Part shown: in pieces, positions 1 through 7,057 of the stretch | Numbering within the stretch: position 1 is the first letter of the stretch | How the letters are laid out: every line of letters begins with the position of its first letter | Assembly: GCA_001771065.1 (NCBI GenBank) | Contig: MESQ01000030.1 | Location: 1 to 62,559 of the forward strand | Source of the DNA: Burkholderiales bacterium RIFOXYD12_FULL_59_19 | Lineage (GTDB): Bacteria > Pseudomonadota > Gammaproteobacteria > Burkholderiales > Burkholderiaceae_C | DNA length: 62,559 nucleotides | Direction of reading: 5' to 3' | Translations under genes and position numbers: made by a program | Notes under the pieces: model-generated | What the model was told of the DNA's origin: nothing | Databases searched by the model: none | The model's input: only the letters and a program-made list of their open reading frames with translations

Positions 1-65
1 AAGCTCGGTGATGAATGCATCCATTCGACCATCACGCTTCTTGAGCAATTCAGGCTGCAAGACCT

Positions 66-806
66 TCAGTGGAGGTGATCGGCCTCACGCAGCTCGCGAA
101 TTTCGGCGGGCTGCAAGATGCGCTCGCGGATGACAGGTTCGTACCCCGTGGGAACCACCTGCTTGGTCTCTACCAATTCGGCCGGATTCCCATCCGTTAG
201 CAGTGCCTTCCATGGTTGCCGTTTGATGGCCCAGCGGTACATCTGCCGCACTTCGATCAGCATGCGCTCTGCCGTGCGGCCACGCTTGCGAAGTCGACCG
301 ACCTTGCGCAACGCGTCACGCAGTTCGGTGTCGGTGATGCCGCGGACAGGCTGCTTGCCGAGTTTGGGCAGGATGTCTTTTTCGAAGGTGCGGCGCAATT
401 CCGCGTTGTCATCGGCGCGCTGCACCCCATTGGTGATCCAGGCGTCGAACATGTCCTGCAGTGTGGCGGCTTCCCGCTTGCGCAGGATCTCCGCCGCAAT
501 GAGGGCTTCACGCTGTGCAGTCTGCTCTGCCTCGCGCTCCATGAGGGCGACGCGAGGATCAGCGCCAGCAGCGATGCGGGCGCGCTCCTGGGCAGCGGTA
601 TCGCGTGCAACTGCGAGCGACACGTCCGTTGCGCTACCAAGGGCGAGCTTGCTGCGCTTTCCATGGAAGCTGTACACCAGTAGCCACGACTTGAAGCCGG
701 TGGGGAGTACGCGAAGGAACAGACCGCCGCCATCGGCGATCAGTCGTTCCTTGTCCGTTGGTTTGGCGGTCTTGACCGCTCGATCGGTCAACTGGTGCAG
801 TGCCAT
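66..806 (-). pseudogene. Tyrosine integrase, N-terminal part only (truncated)
   Basis: The 246 residues start with the N-terminal domain of P4-type integrases (a DUF4102-like region, roughly residues 1-90, with the segments DGGGLFLRV and GKRSKLALG). A SAM-like core-binding domain follows at about residues 110-210. The reading frame ends just as the catalytic domain should begin, so the Arg-His-Arg-Tyr catalytic residues are absent. The protein is well short of the roughly 400 residues usual for the family. After the stop another frame stays open to the window edge with an unrelated-looking sequence, which suggests a rearrangement rather than a single base change. The gene points away from the tRNA-Asp fragment at 1095-1139, the expected target of such an integrase. 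It is probably inactive as it stands. The class is clear from the N-terminus; the cause of the break is inferred. Confidence 0.8.
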
Positions 807-852
807 TTCAGGCCTCCTGGCGAAGGTTGTTCGAAGGGGGTTGGGCGGACAT

Positions 853-942
853 TGTTCCCATGGGTTTGGCTAACCCGCTACCCCCGGCGTAATGGGAACA
901 GAATACCCCAAAAATCGCTTCCGTGGGAACACCGTGGGAACA
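853..942. repeat. Four copies of TGGGAACA between integrase and att site
   Basis: The 8-mer TGGGAACA occurs at 893-900, 924-931 and 935-942 on the plus strand and at 853-860 on the minus strand. Two of the direct copies carry the longer form CCGTGGGAACA. They lie between the integrase start and the tRNA-Asp fragment, where tyrosine integrases of integrative elements usually have their arm-type and excisionase sites. The repeats are seen directly; the role is inferred. Apart from these repeats and the att copy, 807-1094 shows no gene, and its right part is AT-rich. Confidence 0.5.
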
Positions 943-1094
943 CTTTGCACGCGCTTGAAAAAAACAGTATCAGATTGATTGAGACGTAACAAGACAAATA
1001 AGTATATATAAATCAATAAGTTATTGTTTATTTTTGGGTTTCATAACGTCTCAAGGTGGCGCACTAAGTTGGTGCATTTTTGTTGATTTACTGT

Positions 1095-1139
1095 CTGTCA
1101 CGCCGGGGGTCGCGGGTTCGAGTCCCGTCCGCTCCGCCA
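1095..1139 (+). other. tRNA-Asp(GUC) 3' fragment: attachment-site copy (att)
   Basis: The 45 bases run from the anticodon loop CTGTCAC (anticodon GTC) through the anticodon stem 3' strand, variable loop, T arm (GCGGG TTCGAGT CCCGT) and acceptor 3' strand to an encoded CCA. They match the 3' part of bacterial tRNA-Asp. The 5' half is missing: the bases before the loop (ACTGT) cannot pair with GCCGG, and no D arm or GGAGCGG acceptor strand lies upstream. This is the usual footprint of an element integrated into the tRNA 3' end. The intact tRNA-Asp would be at the other end of the element, to the left of this window. Confidence 0.8.
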
Positions 1140-1144
1140 GATAT

Positions 1145-1176
1145 AGCCCTAAGTAGTTGATCTACTTAGGGCTTTT
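1145..1176 (+). terminator. Rho-independent terminator of the former tRNA-Asp
   Basis: A perfect 12-bp inverted repeat (AGCCCTAAGTAG at 1145-1156, CTACTTAGGGCT at 1162-1173) with a 5-base loop is followed by TTTT. It begins five bases after the CCA of the tRNA-Asp fragment, so it was probably the native tRNA terminator. This marks the right-hand side as original chromosome. Confidence 0.85.
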
Positions 1177-1207
1177 CTATGTGTGCCCCTACAGGGTTCC
1201 TGGCTTT

Positions 1208-1232
1208 TGTAGGGTCGACTTCAGTCGACCAT
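1208..1232 (+). repeat. REP-like palindromic unit, single copy
   Basis: The unit begins TGTAGGG and continues with the palindrome GGTCGACTTCAGTCGACC. Related units recur in pairs at 6899-6946 and 25754-25801. It ends 13 bases before the start codon of the MFS gene, a place where a hairpin could affect translation. Confidence 0.7.
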
Positions 1233-1245
1233 CTTCCTTTGCCAA

Positions 1246-2442
1246 ATGCCTATCAGCAAACTGCACCTTTATTTCCTTGGTAATGGCATCCAGGCCTCGC
1301 AGCCGATTGTCTGGCTCATTGGTTTTTTTGCGTTTCTGAATGTCTATTCCATCCAGTCGGTCTTGCCTTTGGTGATGCAAGACTTTCATGCCTCCGCGCT
1401 GCAAGCCGGTATGACGGTAGGGGCTACCGTTCTTGCTGTGGGGCTGGTTTCGCCCGTCATGGGCATGCTGTCGGACGCATTCGGGCGCAGAAGCATTTTG
1501 TGTTTGTCGATGTTTGCGATGACGCTACCCACGGCCCTGATACCCGTTTCCCAGAGTCTCAACACCTTGATCGCCTTGCGGTTTTTCCAGGGCTTGGCTG
1601 TGCCCGGCATTGTGGTGGTGCTGATTGCCTACATTGCAGAGGAGTTTCGCAACGGCGGTGGGGTTGCCCGCATGACCGCAACCTACGTGGGTGGTACCGT
1701 CATGGGCGGTTTCAGTGGCCGTTTCATCACAGGGCATTTAGCGGATTTGTTGGGCTGGCGCGGTGCTTTTGTGAGCCTGGCCGTCATGAATCTGATCGGG
1801 GCGTTGTTGGTGTTGTGGCTGCTGCCCGCATCAATGCACTTTGTCCCCAACCGCAATGTCAGTGGCGTGCTCGGTACCCTTGGGCGGCATCTGCGTCACA
1901 AGCGCCTGATGGCATCCTGTGCCGTGGGGTTTTGCGTTTTGTTTTCCTTGGTGGGCACTTTCACCTACGTCAATTTTTACCTGGCGTCTTCCCCTTTCAA
2001 TCTTTCTGCCTCGGGCCTGGCCAATGTGTTTGCCGTTTACCTGGTGGGTGTCCTGGTGACCCCACTGGCTGGACGTCATATTGAGCGTTTGGGTTACATG
2101 ACATCCCTGCTCTGGGCGTTGGTTTTTTCTGCGGGCGGCTTATTGCTGACGCTGGTGTCGTCCTTGCCCCTCGTGGTTATTGGTCTGACCGTGTGTTCAA
2201 GCGGCATATTTCTTTGTCAGTCGGCCACCATCAGCGCCATTTCCAAGAATGTGACCGAGGGGCGTTCCTTGGCCACCGGCATTTACTATATGAGTTACTA
2301 CGCTGGCGGCGCCGTGGGTACATGGGGTGCAGGGCTTGCCTTTGAGGGTTGGGGTTGGCATGGCTCGGTGGTCACCATTGCCTTGGTGCAGGCGCTGGCA
2401 GCAGTCATGGTTGTGGCTGTGTGGCGTTCACAAGAAAGTTGA
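1246..2442 (+). CDS. MFS transporter (drug/metabolite efflux type)
   Basis: A 398-residue membrane protein with about 12 hydrophobic segments. Its N-terminal half carries the MFS loop 2-3 signature (GMLSDAFGRRSIL, about residues 71-83), and the general build resembles proton-driven efflux carriers of the DHA1/YnfM type. The substrate cannot be read from sequence. The ATG at 1246 is the only start available, because the frame is closed by TAG at 1210 and no ATG, GTG or TTG lies between. No good ribosome-binding site precedes it: the upstream 40 bases are taken up by the REP-like unit. The LysE-family gene follows after one base, so the two are probably co-transcribed. Family call is firm; function and exact start are less so. 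Confidence 0.85.
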   Translation: MPISKLHLYFLGNGIQASQPIVWLIGFFAFLNVYSIQSVLPLVMQDFHASALQAGMTVGATVLAVGLVSPVMGMLSDAFGRRSILCLSMFAMTLPTALIPVSQSLNTLIALRFFQGLAVPGIVVVLIAYIAEEFRNGGGVARMTATYVGGTVMGGFSGRFITGHLADLLGWRGAFVSLAVMNLIGALLVLWLLPASMHFVPNRNVSGVLGTLGRHLRHKRLMASCAVGFCVLFSLVGTFTYVNFYLASSPFNLSASGLANVFAVYLVGVLVTPLAGRHIERLGYMTSLLWALVFSAGGLLLTLVSSLPLVVIGLTVCSSGIFLCQSATISAISKNVTEGRSLATGIYYMSYYAGGAVGTWGAGLAFEGWGWHGSVVTIALVQALAAVMVVAVWRSQES

Positions 2443-2443
2443 A

Positions 2444-3076
2444 ATGATGAGTTTGCAAAATTGGTGGTTATTTGTCCTGATGACCTTTGTGGTGTCGGCC
2501 ACACCGGGTCCCAATATGTTGCTGGTCTTGAGCAACAGCGCTCGCTTCGGGCTGCGTGCTGCCATGGCCACCATGGTGGGCTGCATGAGCGCCTTGCTGG
2601 CCATGATGAGTATTTCGGCGGCAGGCCTGGGCGCCTTGCTGCAGATGTTTCCGGCCGTGTTTGATGCACTGCGCTTGGTTGGCGCCGCTTACCTGGCCTA
2701 CCTTGGCATCAAAAGTTGGCGTGCTCCGGTCCATGACCACACGGTGGGCACAGCCAGGTTGACAGAGGCATCCATGAAGTCGGCAGCATTGTTTCGCCAG
2801 GGCATGCTGGTGGCAGCCAGCAACCCCAAGGCGATCCTGTTTGCTGTTGCGTTTTTGCCCCAATTCATCAACCCGCAGAATCCCAAATTGCCTCAATTCG
2901 GGATTCTTTTGTCCACTTTTGCGGTCATTGAGGTGAGTTGGTATTTTGTCTATGCCATGAGCGGAAAACGCATGGCGGTGTATTTGGAACGCGCCAGCGT
3001 ACTGAAGGTGTTCAATCGCGTGACCGGAGGAGCCTTTGTTGGTTTTGCAGCCATGATGGCTACCGTGCGGGATTGA
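2444..3076 (+). CDS. LysE/RhtB family amino-acid exporter
   Basis: About 210 residues with some six membrane segments. The N-terminal motif ATPGPN (about residues 19-24) is the hallmark of the LysE/RhtB export family, and SNPKAILF in the middle is also typical. Such proteins export amino acids or homoserine lactones by proton antiport; the substrate here is unknown. Two adjacent ATG codons (2444 and 2447) could both serve, and a purine-rich stretch (AAGAAAG at 2432-2438) lies just upstream. The gene starts one base after the MFS stop and its 3' end overlaps the convergent EamA gene by 17 bases. Confidence 0.88.
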   Translation: MMSLQNWWLFVLMTFVVSATPGPNMLLVLSNSARFGLRAAMATMVGCMSALLAMMSISAAGLGALLQMFPAVFDALRLVGAAYLAYLGIKSWRAPVHDHTVGTARLTEASMKSAALFRQGMLVAASNPKAILFAVAFLPQFINPQNPKLPQFGILLSTFAVIEVSWYFVYAMSGKRMAVYLERASVLKVFNRVTGGAFVGFAAMMATVRD

Positions 3077-3965
3077 ATAGCTTCAGCAGCCCCATCGACA
3101 AGGCGGTGCCCAACAAAATCACGGCCCCGCAGATCAGCATCCAGGCCGTGACAGATTCCCCCAGAAATACCACACCATAAAAGACGGCAAAAACGGGTAT
3201 CAGGAAGGTAACGGTCAATGAACCTGCTGCGCCGACCTTGTCGATCAGTCGGAAAAAAAGGACATAGGCCACCCCGGTGCACAACACGCCCACCGCCAGC
3301 AACGCCAGCCAGGCGGTGGTGCTGGGCGTTTGGCTTGGCCACAGCCACAGCGTGGGCAGGGCCAGCCCAATCGTGGCGCCCAGCTGGCTGCCGGAGGCAA
3401 TCACCAGCGAGGGTACGCCGCCTAAATAGCGTTTGGTGAAGCTGGCCGAAATGCCGTAACACAGACAGGCGCCCAGGCAGGCCAGCACGGCCCAGCCCGT
3501 CGTCAGACCGGCGGCATTGGGCTTGAAGCTGGCCTTGCCCCAAGCCAGCATGGCCACACCGACAAAGCCAATCAGCAAACCCAGAATCTTCATGCCATGA
3601 GGTCGGTCCTTGAGCCAGAGCCAGGCTACCAGGGCGCCAAACAGCGGCACGGTCGCATTCAGCAGGGAGGACAAGCCGGTGCTGATTGACAGCAAGGCAT
3701 AGGCATAAAGCGCAAAGGGAATGCCTGAGTTGAGCATGCCCAGCAAAAAGATTTTTTTCCAATGCTTGGACAAGGTTTGCCGCTGGCCGCGAAGCAGCAT
3801 CAAGGGCAACAGGAACAGCGCAGCAATCCCAACCCGCAGCCCGGCGGTGGGCAGCGCCCCAAATTCAGCAGCGCCGAGCCGGGTAAATAAAAAAGAAGCG
3901 CCCCAAATGGCTCCCAACAGCACAAATTCGGTCAACCAGGTTCTTGGGGGATGCGATGAATTCAA
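3060..3965 (-). CDS. EamA/DMT-family permease
   Basis: The 301-residue protein has about ten hydrophobic segments in two repeated halves, the architecture of the drug/metabolite transporter superfamily (two EamA domains, roughly residues 10-145 and 155-290). The N-terminal segment GAIWGASFLFTRLG is characteristic. Substrate unknown; members export metabolites or amino acids. The start codon overlaps the ogt stop by four bases (ATGA), so it is translationally coupled to ogt. Its 3' end overlaps that of the LysE gene. Confidence 0.88.
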   Translation of the reverse strand: MNSSHPPRTWLTEFVLLGAIWGASFLFTRLGAAEFGALPTAGLRVGIAALFLLPLMLLRGQRQTLSKHWKKIFLLGMLNSGIPFALYAYALLSISTGLSSLLNATVPLFGALVAWLWLKDRPHGMKILGLLIGFVGVAMLAWGKASFKPNAAGLTTGWAVLACLGACLCYGISASFTKRYLGGVPSLVIASGSQLGATIGLALPTLWLWPSQTPSTTAWLALLAVGVLCTGVAYVLFFRLIDKVGAAGSLTVTFLIPVFAVFYGVVFLGESVTAWMLICGAVILLGTALSMGLLKLFNPAR

Positions 3966-4456
3966 AGCCTACCTTCGAGCTTGAGCAGCGCTGCCTTGCG
4001 TGTCAGCCCGCCCGCGTAGCCGGTCAGGTCGCCATGGGCGCCGAGCACACGGTGGCAGGGAACGACGATGCTCAAGGGGTTGCGTGCCACCGCGCCACTG
4101 AGGGCACGCACCGCTGTGGGCCGACCCATTTGTGTGCTCAAAGTGCTGTAACTGCTGGTTTGTCCAAACGCGAGGCTTTGCAGCGCCTGCCACACGGCTT
4201 GCTGAAAGGGTGTGCCGGCGCTCAGGTCCAGCGCCAATTCAAACTGGCGGCGTTGTCCGGCAAAGTACTGGGCCAATTGCACCGTGGCTTGTTGCAGCAG
4301 CGGGTGGTCTGCCACCGTGGGCCACGCACTGGCATCAGTCTGGTGGCGCTGGCCCTCAAACCAGACGCCGCACAGGCCTTGCGGCCGGGTGGCCAGGCGC
4401 ATCAGTCCCAGCGGGCTGATAAACGTGGCGGTCACGATGTCAACGGGTTGTTTCAT
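3962..4456 (-). CDS. ogt: Methylated-DNA--protein-cysteine S-methyltransferase
   Basis: A 164-residue DNA repair protein that removes methyl groups from O6-methylguanine by irreversible transfer to its own cysteine. The active-site motif PCHRV (Cys134) is present, followed by the usual GYAGG region. The helix-turn-helix part (TPFQQAVWQAL ... TSSYSTLSTQMGRP) comes before it. The length fits Ogt-type enzymes without an Ada domain. It is the first gene of a two-gene minus-strand unit with the EamA permease. Confidence 0.93.
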   Translation of the reverse strand: MKQPVDIVTATFISPLGLMRLATRPQGLCGVWFEGQRHQTDASAWPTVADHPLLQQATVQLAQYFAGQRRQFELALDLSAGTPFQQAVWQALQSLAFGQTSSYSTLSTQMGRPTAVRALSGAVARNPLSIVVPCHRVLGAHGDLTGYAGGLTRKAALLKLEGRL

Positions 4457-4589
4457 CTTTTTAACTGGTTAAGAGCGTTGGATGATAAGCGCTGCACAAG
4501 TGTCAAGCGAACATCACGGTCCCGTGGCTGACAGCGCGCCGCCTACAATTGTTAGCCAAATAAATTCATTTCATCTCCAGATAAATCCT

Positions 4590-5972
4590 ATGCACTTGAC
4601 CGCTTCCATTTTCAAGGCCTATGACATCCGCGGTGTCGTGCCCAGTACCATTGACACGTCGGTGGCGCAAGCGCTGGGTCGGGCTTTTGGCACCGTGGCC
4701 CTGCGTGAAGGGCAAACGGCGGTGGCGGTGGGCCGTGACGGCCGCCTGAGCGGCCCGGACGTGAGCGCTGCCCTGATGCGCGGCCTGGCTGAAGTGGGTG
4801 TCGAGGTGATCGACATCGGCCTGGCGACCACCCCCATGCTTTACTTTGCCGCCAACACCCTGGCTTCCTCCGGCATTCAGGTCACCGGCAGCCACAACCC
4901 CAAAGACTACAACGGTTTCAAGATGGTGCTGGCGGGTCGCGCCATTTATGGCGACGAGATCCAGGCCCTGCGCCGCATGATGGAAACCGAGACCTGGGAA
5001 CTGCGCATGGGCGGCCAGATTCGTAGCGTTGACGTGCTGGCGGCTTACCAGGCACGCATCGTGGGCGACATCAAACTGGCGCGCCCCCTGAAGATCGTGG
5101 TGGATTGCGGCAACGGCATTGCCGGTGCCTCCGCCCCAGGCATTCTGCGTGCCATTGGCTGCGAGGTGACCGAGCTGTTCAGCGAAGTCGATGGCAATTT
5201 CCCCAACCACCACCCCGACCCGAGCAAGCCCGAGAACCTGCGTGATCTCATGGCCGCACTCAAAAGTGGCGATGCCGAACTGGGCTTGGCCTTTGACGGC
5301 GACGGCGACCGGCTGGGCATCGTCACCAAAGAGGGCAACACGATCTACCCGGATCGCCAGATGATGTTGTTTGCCCGTGATGTCCTGCAGCGCGCGCCGG
5401 GTGGCACCATTGTGTTTGACGTGAAATGTTCGCAGCGGCTGGCACCGGTCATTGCCGCGGCGGGTGGCGTGCCGATGATGTTCAAGACCGGCCATTCGCT
5501 CATTAAAGCCAAAATGAAAGAAATCGACTCGCCGTTGGGCGGCGAGATGAGCGGTCACATCTTTTTTAAAGAACGTTGGTACGGCTTTGACGACGGCACC
5601 TACGCCGGTTGCCGACTGCTGGAAATTTTGAGCCAGTCGCCGGACGCCAACGTGGTGCTCAATGCCTTGCCCAGCAGTTTTTCAACCCCTGAACTCAATG
5701 TGAAGTGCGCCGAAGGACAGGCACAAACCCTGGTGACACAACTGGTGTCACAGGTCGACTTTGCCGCGCCGGCCACGCTCAACACCATTGACGGCCTGCG
5801 GGTCGATTGGCCCGATGGTTTTGGTTTGATTCGCGCCTCCAACACCACGCCGGTGCTGGTACTGCGTTTTGAAGGCCATACGCCCGAAGCCTTGGCACGT
5901 ATCCAGACCGACATGATGGCGCTGCTGCACCAGGTCTTGCCCGGTGCGGTGACGGACGAGGCGGCGCATTGA
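4590..5972 (+). CDS. algC: Phosphomannomutase/phosphoglucomutase
   Basis: The 460-residue enzyme interconverts hexose 1- and 6-phosphates, giving precursors for surface polysaccharide and LPS core. The phosphoserine loop TGSHNPKDYNG (Ser101) and the magnesium loop FDGDGDR (Asp236, Asp238, Asp240) are both present, as are the sugar-specificity segment GEMSGH and a C-terminal phosphate-binding region (RASNTTP). The frame is open upstream to 4482, but the family's N-terminus (LTASIFKAYDIRG) starts at the ATG at 4590. A TACAAT sequence at 4544-4549 could be its -10 box. It is followed by waaC with a four-base overlap, so the three genes to waaA look like one operon. Confidence 0.95.
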   Translation: MHLTASIFKAYDIRGVVPSTIDTSVAQALGRAFGTVALREGQTAVAVGRDGRLSGPDVSAALMRGLAEVGVEVIDIGLATTPMLYFAANTLASSGIQVTGSHNPKDYNGFKMVLAGRAIYGDEIQALRRMMETETWELRMGGQIRSVDVLAAYQARIVGDIKLARPLKIVVDCGNGIAGASAPGILRAIGCEVTELFSEVDGNFPNHHPDPSKPENLRDLMAALKSGDAELGLAFDGDGDRLGIVTKEGNTIYPDRQMMLFARDVLQRAPGGTIVFDVKCSQRLAPVIAAAGGVPMMFKTGHSLIKAKMKEIDSPLGGEMSGHIFFKERWYGFDDGTYAGCRLLEILSQSPDANVVLNALPSSFSTPELNVKCAEGQAQTLVTQLVSQVDFAAPATLNTIDGLRVDWPDGFGLIRASNTTPVLVLRFEGHTPEALARIQTDMMALLHQVLPGAVTDEAAH

Positions 5973-7057
5973 AGATTTTGATCGTCAAGCTGTCATCGCT
6001 TGGCGACGTGGTGCACACCATGCCAGCCGTGCAGGACATCCTGTGTGCCGCGCCGAACGCGCAAATCGACTGGGTCGTGGAGCGCGGCTTTGCGTCGCTG
6101 GTGCAACGCTGCCAGGGTGTTCGCCGCGTCATTGCCAGTGACTTGCGGCGCTGGCGTAAAGCACCCTTCAGCCATGAAACGCGTCGCGCCTGGGGGGTGT
6201 TCAAGGCCGAACTGCAACAGGAACACTACGACGCGGTGATAGATTTGCAGGGCCTGACAAAGTCGGCGCTGGTTGCCTGGTTGGCCCGTTTAAGCAAGGG
6301 TGGCAAGCGTTATGGCCTGGCCAACCAGACCGAAGGCTCCAGCTTTGAGGCACCTGCGCGCTGGGTGGCGCATCAGGCCATCAGCTTGCCAGCACACAGC
6401 CACGCCGTGACGCGTTCACGCGAGTTATGTGCGCAGGCGTTGCATTTCAGCTTGCCTGATGACCTGATATTTGGGCTGGTGGCGCAAAGGGTACAGGTAC
6501 CGCTGGTCAACACAGAAATGGCACATGCGCCGGGTCTGCGCGGCGTGGTGGCGCTGGTGCACGGCACCTCGCGCGCAGACAAGCAGTGGCCGCTGGCGCA
6601 CTGGCGTGACCTGGCGCAACGGCTCAATGAGGCCGGTTTTGGCGTGGTCTTGCCACATGGCAACCCGGCTGAGCAACTGGTGGCGCGGGATATTGCCCAA
6701 GGTTTGGCGCGCGCGCAGGTGTGGCCGGTCTTGCCACTGGACGTACTCGCCGATGCGCTGGCCACATGTCATGGCGTGATCGGGGTCGACAGCGGCCTGA
6801 GCCACATCGCCGTGGCGCTGAATCTGCTCCATGTACAGATTTACAACTTTGACACCGCCTGGCGCACCGGCCCGTTGGCGGAATCAGATCATGACTGCTG
6901 TAGGGCGGACTTCAGTCCGCCATGGTCGACTGAAGTCGACCCCACAAAATCCCGATATTCACCACGCCAGTGCAGCGTATTTGCCCAGCCCACCCCGTCG
7001 GTCGATGCCGTCTGGCAGGCCTGGCTCGGGGTGCTTTCCAGCGCGGCTGACGCATGA
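5969..7057 (+). CDS. waaC: LPS heptosyltransferase I, with an in-frame REP-like insertion
   Basis: A GT9-family enzyme that adds the first L-glycero-D-manno-heptose to Kdo2-lipid A at the inner face of the inner membrane. The N-terminal KILIVKLSSLGDVVH is the family signature, and the ADP-heptose site near the C-terminus (GVDSGLSHIAVAL) is intact. The start is a TTG overlapping the algC stop (TTGA), and the N-terminus fits the family exactly. Residues 311-326 (CRADFSPPWSTEVDPT) are encoded by a complete two-unit REP-like element of 48 bases. The conserved C-terminus (SVFAQPTPSVDAVWQAW) follows in frame. The insert sits in a surface-loop region after TAWRTGPL, so the enzyme may still work; this is inferred. 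Confidence 0.92.
   Translation: MKILIVKLSSLGDVVHTMPAVQDILCAAPNAQIDWVVERGFASLVQRCQGVRRVIASDLRRWRKAPFSHETRRAWGVFKAELQQEHYDAVIDLQGLTKSALVAWLARLSKGGKRYGLANQTEGSSFEAPARWVAHQAISLPAHSHAVTRSRELCAQALHFSLPDDLIFGLVAQRVQVPLVNTEMAHAPGLRGVVALVHGTSRADKQWPLAHWRDLAQRLNEAGFGVVLPHGNPAEQLVARDIAQGLARAQVWPVLPLDVLADALATCHGVIGVDSGLSHIAVALNLLHVQIYNFDTAWRTGPLAESDHDCCRADFSPPWSTEVDPTKSRYSPRQCSVFAQPTPSVDAVWQAWLGVLSSAADA
6899..6946 (+). repeat. REP-like element, two inverted units, inside waaC
   Basis: The element consists of TGTAGGGCGGACTTCAGTCC and the rest of its unit, then ATGG, then the same kind of unit inverted, ending in CGACCCCACA. Each unit is itself a palindrome, so the RNA could form two hairpins. The 48 bases equal 16 codons and keep the waaC frame open. 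The same two-unit 48-base design is found at 25754-25801. Confidence 0.8.

Noticed and set aside
853..942. A CRISPR array
   Set aside because: The repeats are only 8-11 bases, include an inverted copy and are unevenly spaced. No cas gene is nearby.
1021..1139. A complete tRNA-Asp gene
   Set aside because: Only the 3' part from the anticodon loop on is present. The 5' acceptor strand, D arm and anticodon stem 5' strand are missing.
4566..5558. A 330-codon open frame opposite algC
   Set aside because: It is antisense to a strongly conserved enzyme gene and His/Gln/Ala-rich without any motif. It is a mirror frame.
6880..7057. A frameshift in waaC near the C-terminus
   Set aside because: The odd stretch is explained exactly by a 48-base REP-like element, and the frame is the same before and after it.
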